64,000 bases of DNA from Stenotrophomonas sp. SAU14A_NAIMI4_5 (lineage in GTDB: Bacteria > Pseudomonadota > Gammaproteobacteria > Xanthomonadales > Xanthomonadaceae), in the NCBI RefSeq assembly GCF_003086795.1, contig NZ_CP026003.1, positions 3,911,531 through 3,975,530 on the forward strand, given 5' to 3'. The notes under the pieces were generated by a model, which saw only the letters and a list, made by a program, of their open reading frames with translations, searched no databases and was not told the origin of the DNA. Shown piece by piece: positions 52,788-62,553 of this stretch. The position numbers were made by a program, and so were the translations under genes. Within the stretch, counting starts at the first letter, position 1. Each line of letters starts with the position of its first letter.

Positions 52788-54322
52788 GCCTGCCGCCGCC
52801 CCTGCCGCCGTCGCTGCCCGGCGACGACCATGAGCATCGCCTGCACCCGTGGTCGTGGCTGTTCGTGCTGCTGATGCAGCTGCGCCACTACCTGCTGCCG
52901 CTGGTGGCGCTGCTGGTATTCGGCCAGCGCGGCGACCGCGACCCGATGTGGGCGCAGCTGATCCCACTGTCAGCCATCGCCGCGCTGGTGCTGGTGTCGG
53001 TGCTGCAGTACCTGAGCTACCGCTACCGCATCGGCAGCGATGCGATCACCGTGCGCAGCGGCCTGCTGTCGCGCAACCGCCGCGAGATTCCCTTCGCCCG
53101 CATCCACAACGTGGAAGTGCGGCAGAACCCGCTGCACCGCCTGTTCGGGGTGGCCGAGCTGCGTCTGGAATCGGCCGGTGGCGTGCGCCCGGAAGCGGAG
53201 ATGCGCGTGCTCAAGCTGGACCAGGCGCTGGCGCTGGAACGGCTGGTGCGCCAGCGCGGGCAGGCATCGCAGACGGTCACCGGCGATGCGCCGCACGACA
53301 TCGCCAACGACGACGACGAGCAGGTGCTGCTGCGCCTGTCGGCGTGGGACGTGGTGCGCATGGGCCTGCTGTCCAACCGCGGCTGGGCGCTGGTCGTGGC
53401 CGCCGTCGGCGTGCTGCTCCAGACGGTGCCGCGGCCGGTGATGGACGATGCCATCCAGCGCGGCGGACGCCAGGCCTTCGGTTACGTCAGCCACCTGCAC
53501 CCGGGCCTGACCGGCACCCTGCTGCTGGTGGTGGCGACCCTGCTGCTGGGCTGGCTGGGCCTGCGCGTGCTGTCGGTGGTGCTGACGGTGCTGCGCTACC
53601 ACGGCTTCACCCTGAGCGAGCGCGAGCGCCGGCTGACGGTCTCCACCGGCCTGCTCAGCCGCACCCGCAGCAGCGTGGCACGCCGCCGCATCCAGGCCTG
53701 GACGCTGCGCGAAGGCACGCTGCAGCGCTGGTTCGGGCTGCGCCAGCTGCGCATCGACAGCGCGGCGGGCGGGCCCTCGCGTGATGATGATCGTGCCCTG
53801 CGCGAGCTGGCGCCGCTGGCCCCGGCCGCCACCTGCGAAGGGCTGGTCAAGCACCTGCTGCCGCAGTTGCAGTGGCCGCCGGCGCAGTGGCATGCGCTGC
53901 CGCAACGCGGCTGGTGGCGGCTGAGCCTGGGCAGCCTGGTGCTGGTGCCGCTGCTGGCAGCCGGCGCCTACTGGCGCTGGGGCCCGTGGGGCCTGCTGGT
54001 GCTGGGCTGGCTGCCGGTGGCCCTGCTGGTGGCGCACCGGCAGATGGCGCGCATGGGCTGGCACCTGGATGGCCAGATCGTGGCCGTGCGCGGTGGCTGG
54101 TGGCAGCGCTGGTGGCGCTGGGCCGAATTGGACAAGGTGCAGGGTTTGCGCCTGCAGCGTTCACCGTTGGACAAGCTGCTGGGCACCGCCAGCCTGCAGC
54201 TGGATACCGCCGGCGCGCACGGTGACGTGGCGCTGGCACTGAACTATCTGCCGCAGGCGCAGGCGCAACAGGTGATGGAGCAGCTGGCGGTGGCGCTGGC
54301 GCGGCGCAAGCTGCGCTGGTGA
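52784..54322 (+). CDS. bacterial PH-domain membrane protein (YdbT-like), three bPH_2 repeats
   Basis: 512 residues from the GTG at 52784. It has pairs of membrane helices alternating with three bPH_2 domains (cores: SLYRYRIGSD-like YRYRIGSDAITVRSGLLSRN, HGFTLSERERRLTVSTGLLS, and a last one in WHLDGQIVAVRGGWW). The GTGA overlap with the upstream gene indicates translational coupling. The function is not known. Confidence 0.85.
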   Translation: MSLPPPLPPSLPGDDHEHRLHPWSWLFVLLMQLRHYLLPLVALLVFGQRGDRDPMWAQLIPLSAIAALVLVSVLQYLSYRYRIGSDAITVRSGLLSRNRREIPFARIHNVEVRQNPLHRLFGVAELRLESAGGVRPEAEMRVLKLDQALALERLVRQRGQASQTVTGDAPHDIANDDDEQVLLRLSAWDVVRMGLLSNRGWALVVAAVGVLLQTVPRPVMDDAIQRGGRQAFGYVSHLHPGLTGTLLLVVATLLLGWLGLRVLSVVLTVLRYHGFTLSERERRLTVSTGLLSRTRSSVARRRIQAWTLREGTLQRWFGLRQLRIDSAAGGPSRDDDRALRELAPLAPAATCEGLVKHLLPQLQWPPAQWHALPQRGWWRLSLGSLVLVPLLAAGAYWRWGPWGLLVLGWLPVALLVAHRQMARMGWHLDGQIVAVRGGWWQRWWRWAELDKVQGLRLQRSPLDKLLGTASLQLDTAGAHGDVALALNYLPQAQAQQVMEQLAVALARRKLRW

Positions 54323-54346
54323 TGGCGGGGTACATGGACACCCGCC

Positions 54347-54435
54347 GGTAGAGTCGACCGTTGGTCGACTATCGCGCGCAGCGCGAGGTTTCCAGACAAT
54401 TGATGGAGAGCAGTCGACCAACGGTCGACTCTACC
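54347..54435. repeat. SMAG repeat, inverted dimer (TCGACCGTTGGTCGA stem)
   Basis: GGTAGAGTCGACCGTTGGTC and its inverted copy ending CGACTCTACC lie between the convergent ends of the YdbT-like gene and the next minus-strand gene. Confidence 0.85.
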
Positions 54436-54437
54436 CA

Positions 54438-55493
54438 TCACCGCTGCGACGGACCCCAATACCCCAGGTCCTTGCGGATCTGCAGGTCGCGCACCCAGCT
54501 GCCGAACGGCTTGCGGCGCAGCGCACCCATCTCACCGGACAGGAAATCCTCGGTCGCCGCGATCACCCGCTCGCTGGAGCGGCCATCGCGGAACGGGTGG
54601 ATGGCATCGGCATAGCGCACGATTTCCGCCTGCAGCGCGGGCTCCGGGTGCAGCGCGCGCTGCAGCATCGCTGGCAGCTGCGTGGCCTCGTCGAAGTCGA
54701 TCATGTGCGCCTTGGGCACGCGGTTGCGGAAGGTCACCACCGGCTTGTGCTGGACGATGAACTCCGAAACGATTGACGAGGTGTCCGACACCAGCACGTC
54801 GGCCGCACGCTGCGCGGCCATCACCTGCTCCGGCTCGATGAAGCGCGCATTGGCACCGGCCAGCGCGCGGTAGTGCTCGAACAGTTCCGGCGGGCACTTC
54901 GGATGCAGGGTCAGCAGCCAGTACCGCTCACCGGCGGCGATGTCAGCGGCGATCGGCTCCAGCAGGTGCGGGGCCGCGCTCAGGCGCTCGGTGAAGGTCG
55001 AGCCGAACAGGATGACCGGACGTCCGCCGGCCGGTGCACGCAGCGCGGCACTCTCGCCGCCATCGTCGCGGAACAGCGGGTCCAGCTTCGGCCAGCCGGT
55101 CTCGGCCACGGCAAAGTGACCCTGCTGCTCGGCAATCTGCCGGAACGGTGCGGTGGTGGCGGGCCCCTGCGTGCAGTACAGGTCGAACATGCCGCGCACG
55201 CGGAAGTGGCCGCGGGCGCTGTCGCGCTTCTCCACGTTGAAGCCATGGAACAGCTGCACCTTGGCCCCGGAGAGGAAGGTCGGCACCCAGTTGGCGGCGC
55301 TGAACACCGCGCGCGGGCGCATCGCCAGGGCCTGCTTCAGGCCGATGTTGGGCACTCCCGGCAGGCTGCTGCCGGCCGCACCGCCCTCGAACCAGGCGGC
55401 CACCTCCTGTCCGGACGCGTGCAAGGCCTGCGCCAACGGGGCGAGAATAGGCAGCGCATAGCGCTCCGTCGCAAACAACAGGTACCCGGCCAT
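54438..55493 (-). CDS. CDP-glycerol glycerophosphotransferase-like family protein
   Basis: 351 residues from the ATG at 55493, which has GGAGG 5 bases before it (an adjoining ATG at 55496 is too close). The fold resembles TagB/TagF and related sugar-2-epimerase-like GT-B proteins: LLTLHPKCPP, VSDTSSIVSEFIV and VVTFRNR are typical segments. In Gram-negative bacteria such proteins modify LPS core or capsule. It is head-to-head with the WaaE-like gene, with the start codons all but overlapping. Confidence 0.75.
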   Translation of the reverse strand: MAGYLLFATERYALPILAPLAQALHASGQEVAAWFEGGAAGSSLPGVPNIGLKQALAMRPRAVFSAANWVPTFLSGAKVQLFHGFNVEKRDSARGHFRVRGMFDLYCTQGPATTAPFRQIAEQQGHFAVAETGWPKLDPLFRDDGGESAALRAPAGGRPVILFGSTFTERLSAAPHLLEPIAADIAAGERYWLLTLHPKCPPELFEHYRALAGANARFIEPEQVMAAQRAADVLVSDTSSIVSEFIVQHKPVVTFRNRVPKAHMIDFDEATQLPAMLQRALHPEPALQAEIVRYADAIHPFRDGRSSERVIAATEDFLSGEMGALRRKPFGSWVRDLQIRKDLGYWGPSQR

Positions 55494-55494
55494 C

Positions 55495-56301
55495 ATGTCC
55501 TCCACGACCGCTCCCATCGAACGGCCTCGCATCTCGGCGTGCATTATCGCGTTCAACGAGGCCGGGCGCATCGGCGACTGCCTGGCCTCGCTGGCCTTCT
55601 GCGATGAGATCGTGGTGGTGGACTCGCAGTCCACCGATGCCACGGTGGCCATCGCCGAGGCCGCCGGTGCCCGCGTGCTGCAGCGCCCGTTCGATGGTTT
55701 CCGCAGCCAGAAGGCGTTCTGCGTCGAACAGGCCAGCCACGACTGGGTGCTGTGCCTGGACGCCGACGAACGCATCAGCCCCGAGCTGCGCACGGCCATC
55801 GAGCAGGCCCGCGATGGCGGCTTCAGCGGCCACGCCGGTTACCGTTTCGCCCGCCTCTCGGAGTATTTCGGCAAGTTCCTGCGCCACGGCAACGCCTACC
55901 CGGACCGGGTGATGCGGCTGTTCGACCGCCGCCAGGGCGGCTGGCGCGGCAAGCGCGAGATCCACGAAGCGGCCAGCGTCGATGGCAGCGTCGGCACCCT
56001 GCGCGGTGATCTCATCCACTACCCCTACCGCTCACTGCAGCAGCAGCTGGCCAAGACCGAGAAGTACGCGCGGATGATGGCCGAGCACGAATTCGCACGT
56101 GGCAAGCGGGCCACCTTGGGCAAGCTGGTCCTGGCGCCGGCCTGGCGGTTCTGGCGCGGCTTCGTGTTCCGCGGCGGGTTCCGCGATGGCTGGCACGGCC
56201 TGGTGTATGCCTACGTGCGCGCCAACTACGTGCGGCAGAAGACCATCATGTTGTGGATGCTGGGCAACGGCCAGGCCGTGGCCGACCCGCGCAGCGAATG
56301 A
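55495..56301 (+). CDS. WaaE/KdtX-type glycosyltransferase family 2
   Basis: A 268-residue GT2 enzyme. The N-terminus ISACIIAFNEAGRIGDCLAS, then VVVDSQSTDAT and LCLDADERISPEL (the DxD-type metal site) match the LPS inner-core beta-1,4-glucosyltransferase family. The C-terminal part has EIHEAASVDG and a membrane-associating basic end. There is no in-frame start further inside until well into the domain, so the ATG at 55495 must be used or preceded. Confidence 0.85.
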   Translation: MSSTTAPIERPRISACIIAFNEAGRIGDCLASLAFCDEIVVVDSQSTDATVAIAEAAGARVLQRPFDGFRSQKAFCVEQASHDWVLCLDADERISPELRTAIEQARDGGFSGHAGYRFARLSEYFGKFLRHGNAYPDRVMRLFDRRQGGWRGKREIHEAASVDGSVGTLRGDLIHYPYRSLQQQLAKTEKYARMMAEHEFARGKRATLGKLVLAPAWRFWRGFVFRGGFRDGWHGLVYAYVRANYVRQKTIMLWMLGNGQAVADPRSE

Positions 56302-56310
56302 TCCGGCGTC

Positions 56311-56389
56311 CGTGCCGACCAACGGTCGGCACCCACCAGTAGATCCACGCCCGGCACCCACCGGTAGCGCCGGGCCATGCCCGGCGGCC
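56311..56389. repeat. mixed SMAG-like palindromes
   Basis: GTGCCGACCAACGGTCGGCAC, a partial GTAGATCCACGCC, and GGTAGCGCCGGGCCATGCCC follow one another, three stem types in 80 bases, between convergent genes. Confidence 0.7.
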
Positions 56390-56394
56390 AGGCG

Positions 56395-57675
56395 TCAGGC
56401 CTTCGCCCGATGGCGGGCGCCTTCCAGCAGTGACAGGCCGGTCAGCAGGCCGACGATGGTCACGTAGAAGCTGGCCGTCATCTGGTGGGCGAACATCGAC
56501 TGGGTCAAGCCGCACAGCACGTAGGCGATGACGATCATCACCCCCGCTGCCGCCGGCCCGCGGAAGGTGACCCGACCGCTGCGCCGGTGCAGGTAAACGA
56601 ACACCCACAGCGGCACGCCATACACGGCGATCAGCATCAACACGCCCGGCAGGCCCTGGGTGGCGGCCCATTCGGCCACGTCGTTGTGCGCATGGCCCAG
56701 GTGGCAACGCACTTCGGCAGGATCGTCGCGGCACACCGGCACGCGCTGCATGGCGCTGTCGAAGTGGCCGATACCAACACCGGTCAGCGGATGATCGAGG
56801 AAGGTCTGCCAGGCCACCTGCAGGCGCTCGACGCGCGCACCGGCGGAGGAATCGACGTCGCCCTGTTCCAGCTTCTGCACGTCGCTGTGCAGTTCGGTCA
56901 GGCGCACCTGGTGGCGCAGTTCGGGCACCGACAGCAGCAGGGTGGCACCAATGGCCAGCATGCCGGCCAGCACCGACAGCCGGGCCACGCCGGTGCGCCA
57001 GCGCAGGCTCAGCGCCAGCACCACCAGCAGCGCCAGCAGGGCGGCGAACACGCCGCGGCTGCCGGTCAGCACGATGGTGCCGCAGCCGGCGGCCATGCCC
57101 ACGATGACCAGCGACCAGCGTCGCGACGGGCGGCAGAACACCAGCAGCACCATCAGCATGACCACGATGTCGGCCAGCACGATGGCATTGGTGGTCAGCT
57201 CGGCGCGCGGCGCGCCCTGCAGGACCTGCAGCAGTGACAGCAGGAAGCTGCCCACCAGCCCCGCCAGTGCGCCCCGCCAGAGCCAGCGCATGTCCGGCCG
57301 CAGCGCGCAGACCCACAGTGCGATCCACGGGATGACCAGGAACCGCGAACGGTTGTCGACGTCCCGCAGGCCCTGCTCGAACAGCACAACAGAGACCAGG
57401 CCCAGCGCTACCGCCGCCAGCATCAGCCAGGTCAGCGCGCGCACCGGCGTGCCGCCCATGCCCCGCGCGCGCCACAGCAGCTCCGGCGCCAGCAGGGTGC
57501 TGACCAGCAGGGTCAGCGCATACGGCAACAGGTTCACCGGTACGGTCAGTACCAGCGCCGGCATGCAGAACAGGCCGATCTGTGCGATCCGGTGCGCAGC
57601 GCCAAGGCGACCGCCGGCAGGCACGGGCAACGGTTCGGCGCGGGGAAGGCTCAGGTTGTCCGGTGAGGCTGGCAC
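56395..57675 (-). CDS. O-antigen ligase/polymerase-like membrane protein (Wzy_C family)
   Basis: 426 residues with about ten to twelve membrane helices. The long periplasmic loop has the Wzy_C pattern HPLTGVGIGHFDSAM and GHAHNDVAEWAATQG. This fits WaaL, which joins O-antigen to lipid A-core, or a polymerase of the same superfamily. It lies within a block of glycan genes. The exact activity cannot be separated from sequence alone. Confidence 0.83.
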   Translation of the reverse strand: MPASPDNLSLPRAEPLPVPAGGRLGAAHRIAQIGLFCMPALVLTVPVNLLPYALTLLVSTLLAPELLWRARGMGGTPVRALTWLMLAAVALGLVSVVLFEQGLRDVDNRSRFLVIPWIALWVCALRPDMRWLWRGALAGLVGSFLLSLLQVLQGAPRAELTTNAIVLADIVVMLMVLLVFCRPSRRWSLVIVGMAAGCGTIVLTGSRGVFAALLALLVVLALSLRWRTGVARLSVLAGMLAIGATLLLSVPELRHQVRLTELHSDVQKLEQGDVDSSAGARVERLQVAWQTFLDHPLTGVGIGHFDSAMQRVPVCRDDPAEVRCHLGHAHNDVAEWAATQGLPGVLMLIAVYGVPLWVFVYLHRRSGRVTFRGPAAAGVMIVIAYVLCGLTQSMFAHQMTASFYVTIVGLLTGLSLLEGARHRAKA

Positions 57676-57793
57676 GTCGGGAATGATGGCTGCGGTGGTG
57701 CGGAAGAAAACGGCGGCCCTGTCGCAGGCCGCCCGGCTGATGTTTTACTGGCTTTGTGCACGCTTGGGCAGTCTGGACAAGTCGGCGGCCACG

Positions 57794-59509
57794 TTATTGC
57801 TCGTTTCTCTGCAACCGCCGTTCACGTTTCAGTTCGGCTTCGCTGGGCACGCAGGGTCCGTGTACCGCCGATGCCGGCACCAACCACCAACGGCGACGGT
57901 TGGCGACACCGGCCAACACCGCTCCGTCGCGGTCCACGCAGCTTAGCAGCACGTCCTGCTGAACCAGCAGCCAGCGCCGCTGCGGCGACAGCTGCTGCCA
58001 TCGCACCCCGGCCTGCAGCTGCTGATGCCAGGGCACGTTGAAGCCGAAGGTCGCCGCCGGTCGCCCGGCCATCAGCAGATTCTGCTCCTTCCAGGCCACC
58101 AGGCCCAGCTCGGCATCGGCCCCCAGGCGCGCATCGACCGAGCGCATCAGGCCGCGGGCCGAACTGGAATCGTTCAACACCGGGTAGCCGACCAGGCTGT
58201 ACAGCACCCACACCACGGTCAGCATCGAGACCAGCGCCAGATGGCGCCGCGCCGGGCCGAACAGCAGCAGGCCGGCCACGCCCGCGGCGCCCATGGCCAG
58301 GACCGCCCAGGCCATCGCCACCACCGCCCCCGGCTCCAGCCCGCGCTCCAGCACCAGCCGTACTTCGAAACCGGGGTTGCCGAGCAGCGCCGACGCACCG
58401 GCGGCAAGCGTCCCCAGCGACAGCAGCAGGGTGAAGCCACCCAGCACCCACTGCACGTCGCGCCGGCGCAGCAGGCCCGGCATCAGCGGCGCCAGGGCCA
58501 GGCAGAACATCGGCAGCGACGGCAGGATGTAGACATCGCGCTTGCCGTGCGGAAGGGAAAAGAACAGCACGATCAGCAGCCACCAGGCCAGCGGCAGCAG
58601 GTAGCGCGGATCACGCCGCCGCAGCCGCCGACGCCACGCCGGGATCGCCCACGGCAGGGCCAGGAATGCCGGGATCCACATCGATGGCATCGTGCCCAGG
58701 AAGTACCACCACGGCTGGTGGTGGTCCCACGACTGCACGTAGCGCTTGGCGGTCTGCCGGAACAGGATGTCGTCGAGGTAGGCCTGGTACTCGCCCGATT
58801 TCGTCGCCAGCGCGGTCATCACCATCGGCACCAGCCACAGCGCGACGGCCAGCACGAAGGCCAGCGGCGCCAGCCAGAAACGCAGGTCGCGCGCATGCAG
58901 GCGCACCCGCGGCCAGTGCAGTGCAGAGGCGATCGCCGCCGGCAGGATCATCAGCAGCGCGAGCACGCCCACGCCCTTGGTGATGACCCCGATGCCGGCG
59001 AAGAACCAGCCGGCCCACCACCAGCGCCACGCCGGCCCCAGCAGCAGGTGGCGCAGCAGCCCGTAGTTGGCCAGGGTGACGAACAGCACCACCAGCGGGT
59101 CGATCTGCGCCTTCTTGGCCTGGAAGGTGAACTGCAGCGCGAACAGCAGCGCCCAGCCAGCATACAGGCCGACCCGGCGCGTCCACAGCCGTCGGCCCAG
59201 GTCGACCACGCACCACAGCGTGCCCAGCGCGGCGATCAGCGAGGGCAGCAGGAAGGCCACCCGCCAGTTGCCGATCACGCTGTACAGGGTGGCCTGCCAC
59301 CACATCAGCATGGGCGGCTTGTCCGAATACAGCTCCAGCCCCCGATGCGGGAACAGCCACTGGCCACTGTCCACCATCTGCCTGGCGACCAGGGCGAAAC
59401 GCGGCTCGTCCGAGGGCCAGGGGTCGCGCAGTCCGAGCCCCGCACCCAGCACCAGCAAGGCCATCACTACGAACAACCACGTCTCGCGTGACGCGCGGGT
59501 TTTCAGCAT
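57794..59509 (-). CDS. ArnT-like glycosyltransferase family 39 membrane protein
   Basis: 571 residues. The first periplasmic loop carries the catalytic DEPRFALVARQM motif (ArnT has DE-RYA) followed by LYSDKPPMLMWW. About twelve membrane helices follow and a periplasmic C-terminal domain. ArnT relatives move a lipid-linked sugar such as aminoarabinose to lipid A. The donor is unknown; no arn genes are nearby. Confidence 0.82.
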   Translation of the reverse strand: MLKTRASRETWLFVVMALLVLGAGLGLRDPWPSDEPRFALVARQMVDSGQWLFPHRGLELYSDKPPMLMWWQATLYSVIGNWRVAFLLPSLIAALGTLWCVVDLGRRLWTRRVGLYAGWALLFALQFTFQAKKAQIDPLVVLFVTLANYGLLRHLLLGPAWRWWWAGWFFAGIGVITKGVGVLALLMILPAAIASALHWPRVRLHARDLRFWLAPLAFVLAVALWLVPMVMTALATKSGEYQAYLDDILFRQTAKRYVQSWDHHQPWWYFLGTMPSMWIPAFLALPWAIPAWRRRLRRRDPRYLLPLAWWLLIVLFFSLPHGKRDVYILPSLPMFCLALAPLMPGLLRRRDVQWVLGGFTLLLSLGTLAAGASALLGNPGFEVRLVLERGLEPGAVVAMAWAVLAMGAAGVAGLLLFGPARRHLALVSMLTVVWVLYSLVGYPVLNDSSSARGLMRSVDARLGADAELGLVAWKEQNLLMAGRPAATFGFNVPWHQQLQAGVRWQQLSPQRRWLLVQQDVLLSCVDRDGAVLAGVANRRRWWLVPASAVHGPCVPSEAELKRERRLQRNEQ

Positions 59510-59531
59510 GGGAACTCGGACAGCGACGGGG

Positions 59532-60863
59532 TCAGGCTGTTTTTAGCAGACGCGCGTAGAAGAAACCGTCAGCATCGTCTTCACCGGGCAGGCGCTGGCG
59601 GGCGATGCCCTCGCAGTCCACGCCGAAAGCGTCACCCAGCGGCGCCGCCTGGGCGTCCGGATGCCACTTCAGGAAGGCCCGCACCTGGTCGACGTTCTCG
59701 GCGCGCAGGATCGAGCAGGTGGCGTACAGCAGCACGCCACCGGGGCGCAGCATCGCCCAGCAGGCTTCCAGCAGGCGCGCCTGCACCCCCACCAGCGCCT
59801 CGATGTCCTCGGCACGGCGGTGGAACATCACGTCGGGCTGGCGGCGGATGACGCCGGTGGCCGAGCACGGGGCATCCAGCAGGATGGCGTCGAACGGGGT
59901 GCCGTCCCACCAGGCCGCGGTATCGCTGGCATCGGCCACCTGGGTCTGCACGTGTTCGCCCACGCCGGTACGGGCATAGGTGTCCTTGGCCCGGGCCAGG
60001 CGCCGCGCATCGATGTCCAGCGCCAGCAGGCGCAGGCTCGGGTCGCGTTCCAGCAGGTGCGCCGACTTGCCACCGGGGGCGGCGCAGGCATCGAGCACCC
60101 GGGCGCCGGCCGGCGGTGCCAGTGCATCGGCCGCACACTGCGCCGACAGGTCCTGCACCGACAACGCGCCGTCGGCAAAGCCCGGCAGCTGGTTGACCGG
60201 GCTGGGCTCGGCCAGGCGCAGCGCATCGGCGCTGAGCGGGCTGGGCTCGGCGGCGATGCCGGCTTCGGCCAGCGCGGCCAGCGCCTTGTCGCGGCCACCG
60301 AGCTGGCGGTTGGCGCGCAGCCACAGCGGTGCCGGCTGCAGGCTGGCGCTGAAGATCGCCTCGGCCTGCTGCGGCCAGTCGCGCTCGACCGCCTCGGCCA
60401 GCCAGGCCGGGAACGCGTCGCGCGCGGGCTGTTCCGGGAAGCCCTCGCGCTGCGCACGGCGCAGGATGGCGTTGACCAGGCCGGCCTGGCGCTCGCGGCC
60501 GAGCGCGCGCGCCGCATCGACGGTGGCCGACAGCGCCGCATGGGCGGGCAGCTCCAGCACGTCCAGCTGGGCGAAACCGACCATCAGCAGGGTGCGCAGG
60601 TCGGCATCGCGCGCCGACAGCGGCTTCTGCATCCACGCCTGGAGCGCAGCGTCATAGGTGCTGCGACGGCGCAGCACGGCGAAGCACAGGGCTTCCAGCA
60701 GCGCGCGGTCGCGGGTATCGGCCAGCTTGGGCAGGGCCCAGGCCAGTTCGGCCTTCAGCGAACGGCCACGGGTGAACACCTGGGCCAGCACGCGTGCGGC
60801 CAGCATGCGGGTGGCGGCGCCCGGAGCGGCCTTGGCAATGGAAAAATCGTTCTGCTTCGACAC
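59532..60863 (-). CDS. rsmB: 16S rRNA (cytosine-967-C5)-methyltransferase
   Basis: 443 residues from the GTG at 60863, which lies 4 bases after the fmt stop and has GGGAG before it. The N-terminal NusB-like domain ([20 protein letters not shown]) binds RNA. The SAM-binding part has [15 protein letters not shown]. The two catalytic cysteines are in [14 protein letters not shown] and YATCSI. It is part of the conserved def-fmt-rsmB group. Confidence 0.95.
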   Translation of the reverse strand: MSKQNDFSIAKAAPGAATRMLAARVLAQVFTRGRSLKAELAWALPKLADTRDRALLEALCFAVLRRRSTYDAALQAWMQKPLSARDADLRTLLMVGFAQLDVLELPAHAALSATVDAARALGRERQAGLVNAILRRAQREGFPEQPARDAFPAWLAEAVERDWPQQAEAIFSASLQPAPLWLRANRQLGGRDKALAALAEAGIAAEPSPLSADALRLAEPSPVNQLPGFADGALSVQDLSAQCAADALAPPAGARVLDACAAPGGKSAHLLERDPSLRLLALDIDARRLARAKDTYARTGVGEHVQTQVADASDTAAWWDGTPFDAILLDAPCSATGVIRRQPDVMFHRRAEDIEALVGVQARLLEACWAMLRPGGVLLYATCSILRAENVDQVRAFLKWHPDAQAAPLGDAFGVDCEGIARQRLPGEDDADGFFYARLLKTA

Positions 60864-60867
60864 CGGT

Positions 60868-61791
60868 TTACGCTCCCACGCGCAGGTCGCGACGTGCATT
60901 GAGGTAGTCGGCGGCGGTGATCGCCTTGCCGCCCTCGCGCTGCAGGACGCGCAGGCGCAGCGCGCCCTGCCCGCAGGCAATGTCGATGCCTTCGCGGCCG
61001 GCGGCCAGCACCGTGCCCGGTGCCTGGCCGTGGGCCAGGTCCAGCGCCACCGCGCCATGGATGCGCACGCGCTCGCCGGCCAGCTGCGCCTCGGCGATCG
61101 GCCACGGGTTGAACGCACGCACGGTGCGCGCCAGCGCCTGCGCGTCCTGCGCCCAGTCCAGCTTCGCTTCGGCCTTGTCCAGCTTGTGCGCGTAGGTCAC
61201 GCCCTGTTCCGGCTGCGGCCGTGCGATCGGCTTGATGCCCGCGCGCAGCAGGCCCAGGCCGTCGGACAGCACCTGCGCGCCCAGCGCGGCCAGCGCGTCA
61301 TGCAGGTCGCCACCGGTGGCGGTGTCGGCAATGGCCAGCTCCTGGTGCAGCAGCACCGGGCCGGTATCCAGGCCTGCTTCCATCTGCATCAGGCACACGC
61401 CGGTGGTGGCATCGCCGGCCTGGATCGCGCGCTGGATCGGCGCGGCGCCGCGCCAGCGCGGCAGCAGCGAGGCGTGCACGTTCCAGCAGCCGTGGGTCGG
61501 GATGGTCAGCACCGCCCTGGGCAGGATCAGGCCATAGGCCACCACCACCATCAGGTCCGGCTGCAGGTCGCGCAGCTGCTGCTGGGCGGCCGGGTCCTTC
61601 AGGGTTTCCGGCTGGTAGACCGGGATGCCACGGGCAACCGCTTCGAGTTTGACCGGCGACGGTGCCAGGCCACGGCCACGGCCGGCCGGGCGGTCCGGCT
61701 GGGTGTAGACGGCCACGACCTCGTGATGGCGCGCGGCCGCGCGCAGCGACGACACCGCGAATTCCGGCGTACCGGCAAAGACAATCCTCAT
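60868..61791 (-). CDS. fmt: methionyl-tRNA formyltransferase
   Basis: Fmt formylates initiator Met-tRNA. 307 residues from the ATG at 61791. The N-terminus [16 protein letters not shown], the folate/active-site segment [20 protein letters not shown], and the C-terminal OB-type domain are present. The deformylase gene lies just upstream on the same strand. Confidence 0.97.
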   Translation of the reverse strand: MRIVFAGTPEFAVSSLRAAARHHEVVAVYTQPDRPAGRGRGLAPSPVKLEAVARGIPVYQPETLKDPAAQQQLRDLQPDLMVVVAYGLILPRAVLTIPTHGCWNVHASLLPRWRGAAPIQRAIQAGDATTGVCLMQMEAGLDTGPVLLHQELAIADTATGGDLHDALAALGAQVLSDGLGLLRAGIKPIARPQPEQGVTYAHKLDKAEAKLDWAQDAQALARTVRAFNPWPIAEAQLAGERVRIHGAVALDLAHGQAPGTVLAAGREGIDIACGQGALRLRVLQREGGKAITAADYLNARRDLRVGA

Positions 61792-61912
61792 GGCTACCCC
61801 ACTTGCAGGATGGATACGTGCAGAAAGAACAACGGCGCCGTCGGCCGGCGCCGTGCAGCCCGCGCGGGACGCGCAGGCAGGGGCCACCGCGACGGGCGGC
61901 CCGCGATGGCGG

Positions 61913-62425
61913 TCAGGCCACGTGCTTGCGCTGCTTGGCCAGCTTCTTGCGGACCATTTCGCGCTTCAGCGGCGACAGATAGTCGATGAACAGCTTGCCG
62001 TCCAGGTGGTCCATCTCGTGCTGCACGCACACCGCCAGCAGGCCGTCGGTGGTGAGCTCCTGCGGCTGCCCCTGGCGGTCCAGGAACTTCACCGTGATGG
62101 AATCGGCGCGGGTCACGTCAGCGAAGATGCCGGGCACCGACAGGCAGCCTTCCTGGTACACCTGGCCCCCGTCCTTGGCGACGATCTCCGGGTTGATGAA
62201 CACCCGCGGCTCGTTCTTCTCTTCGCTCACGTCGATGACCATGAAGCGCTTGTGCACGTCCACCTGGCTGGCGGCCAGGCCGATGCCGGGGGCGTCGTAC
62301 ATGGTCTGGAACATGTCGTCGAGCAGGGTCTGGAAGGCCGGGGTGGTCACCTCGGCGGCGTCGATCAACGCAGCCTTGGTACGCAGGCGCGGATCGGGGA
62401 ACTCAAGAATGGGGAGCAGGGCCAT
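61913..62425 (-). CDS. def: peptide deformylase
   Basis: A 170-residue metalloenzyme that removes the formyl group from nascent proteins. The three motifs are [16 protein letters not shown] (metal Cys) and HEMDHLDG (metal His pair and catalytic Glu). It is 121 bases upstream of fmt and divergent from the LysM gene. Confidence 0.97.
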   Translation of the reverse strand: MALLPILEFPDPRLRTKAALIDAAEVTTPAFQTLLDDMFQTMYDAPGIGLAASQVDVHKRFMVIDVSEEKNEPRVFINPEIVAKDGGQVYQEGCLSVPGIFADVTRADSITVKFLDRQGQPQELTTDGLLAVCVQHEMDHLDGKLFIDYLSPLKREMVRKKLAKQRKHVA

Positions 62426-62512
62426 GGCTGTTTCCGGGTTGGGGCCGGGGATACGCCGGCATACGTCGCAGATTCTATCTGCAACGCTTGCCTTGCGCCC
62501 CGGTTTCTGGAC

Positions 62513-62518
62513 TATAGT
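62513..62518 (+). promoter_or_regulatory. candidate -10 box of the LysM gene
   Basis: TATAGT stands 36 bases before the ATG, with TTGCCT 19 bases further up. The spacing is long, so this is a tentative call. Confidence 0.35.
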
Positions 62519-62553
62519 GCGCGAACCTGTTGGGGAATCAGGGCTTCGCACCT

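Noticed and set aside
54438..57675. Glycan genes considered as a complete capsule or O-antigen cluster
   Set aside because: There are only four genes on mixed strands, with no nucleotide-sugar synthesis or export genes; they look like scattered core-LPS functions.
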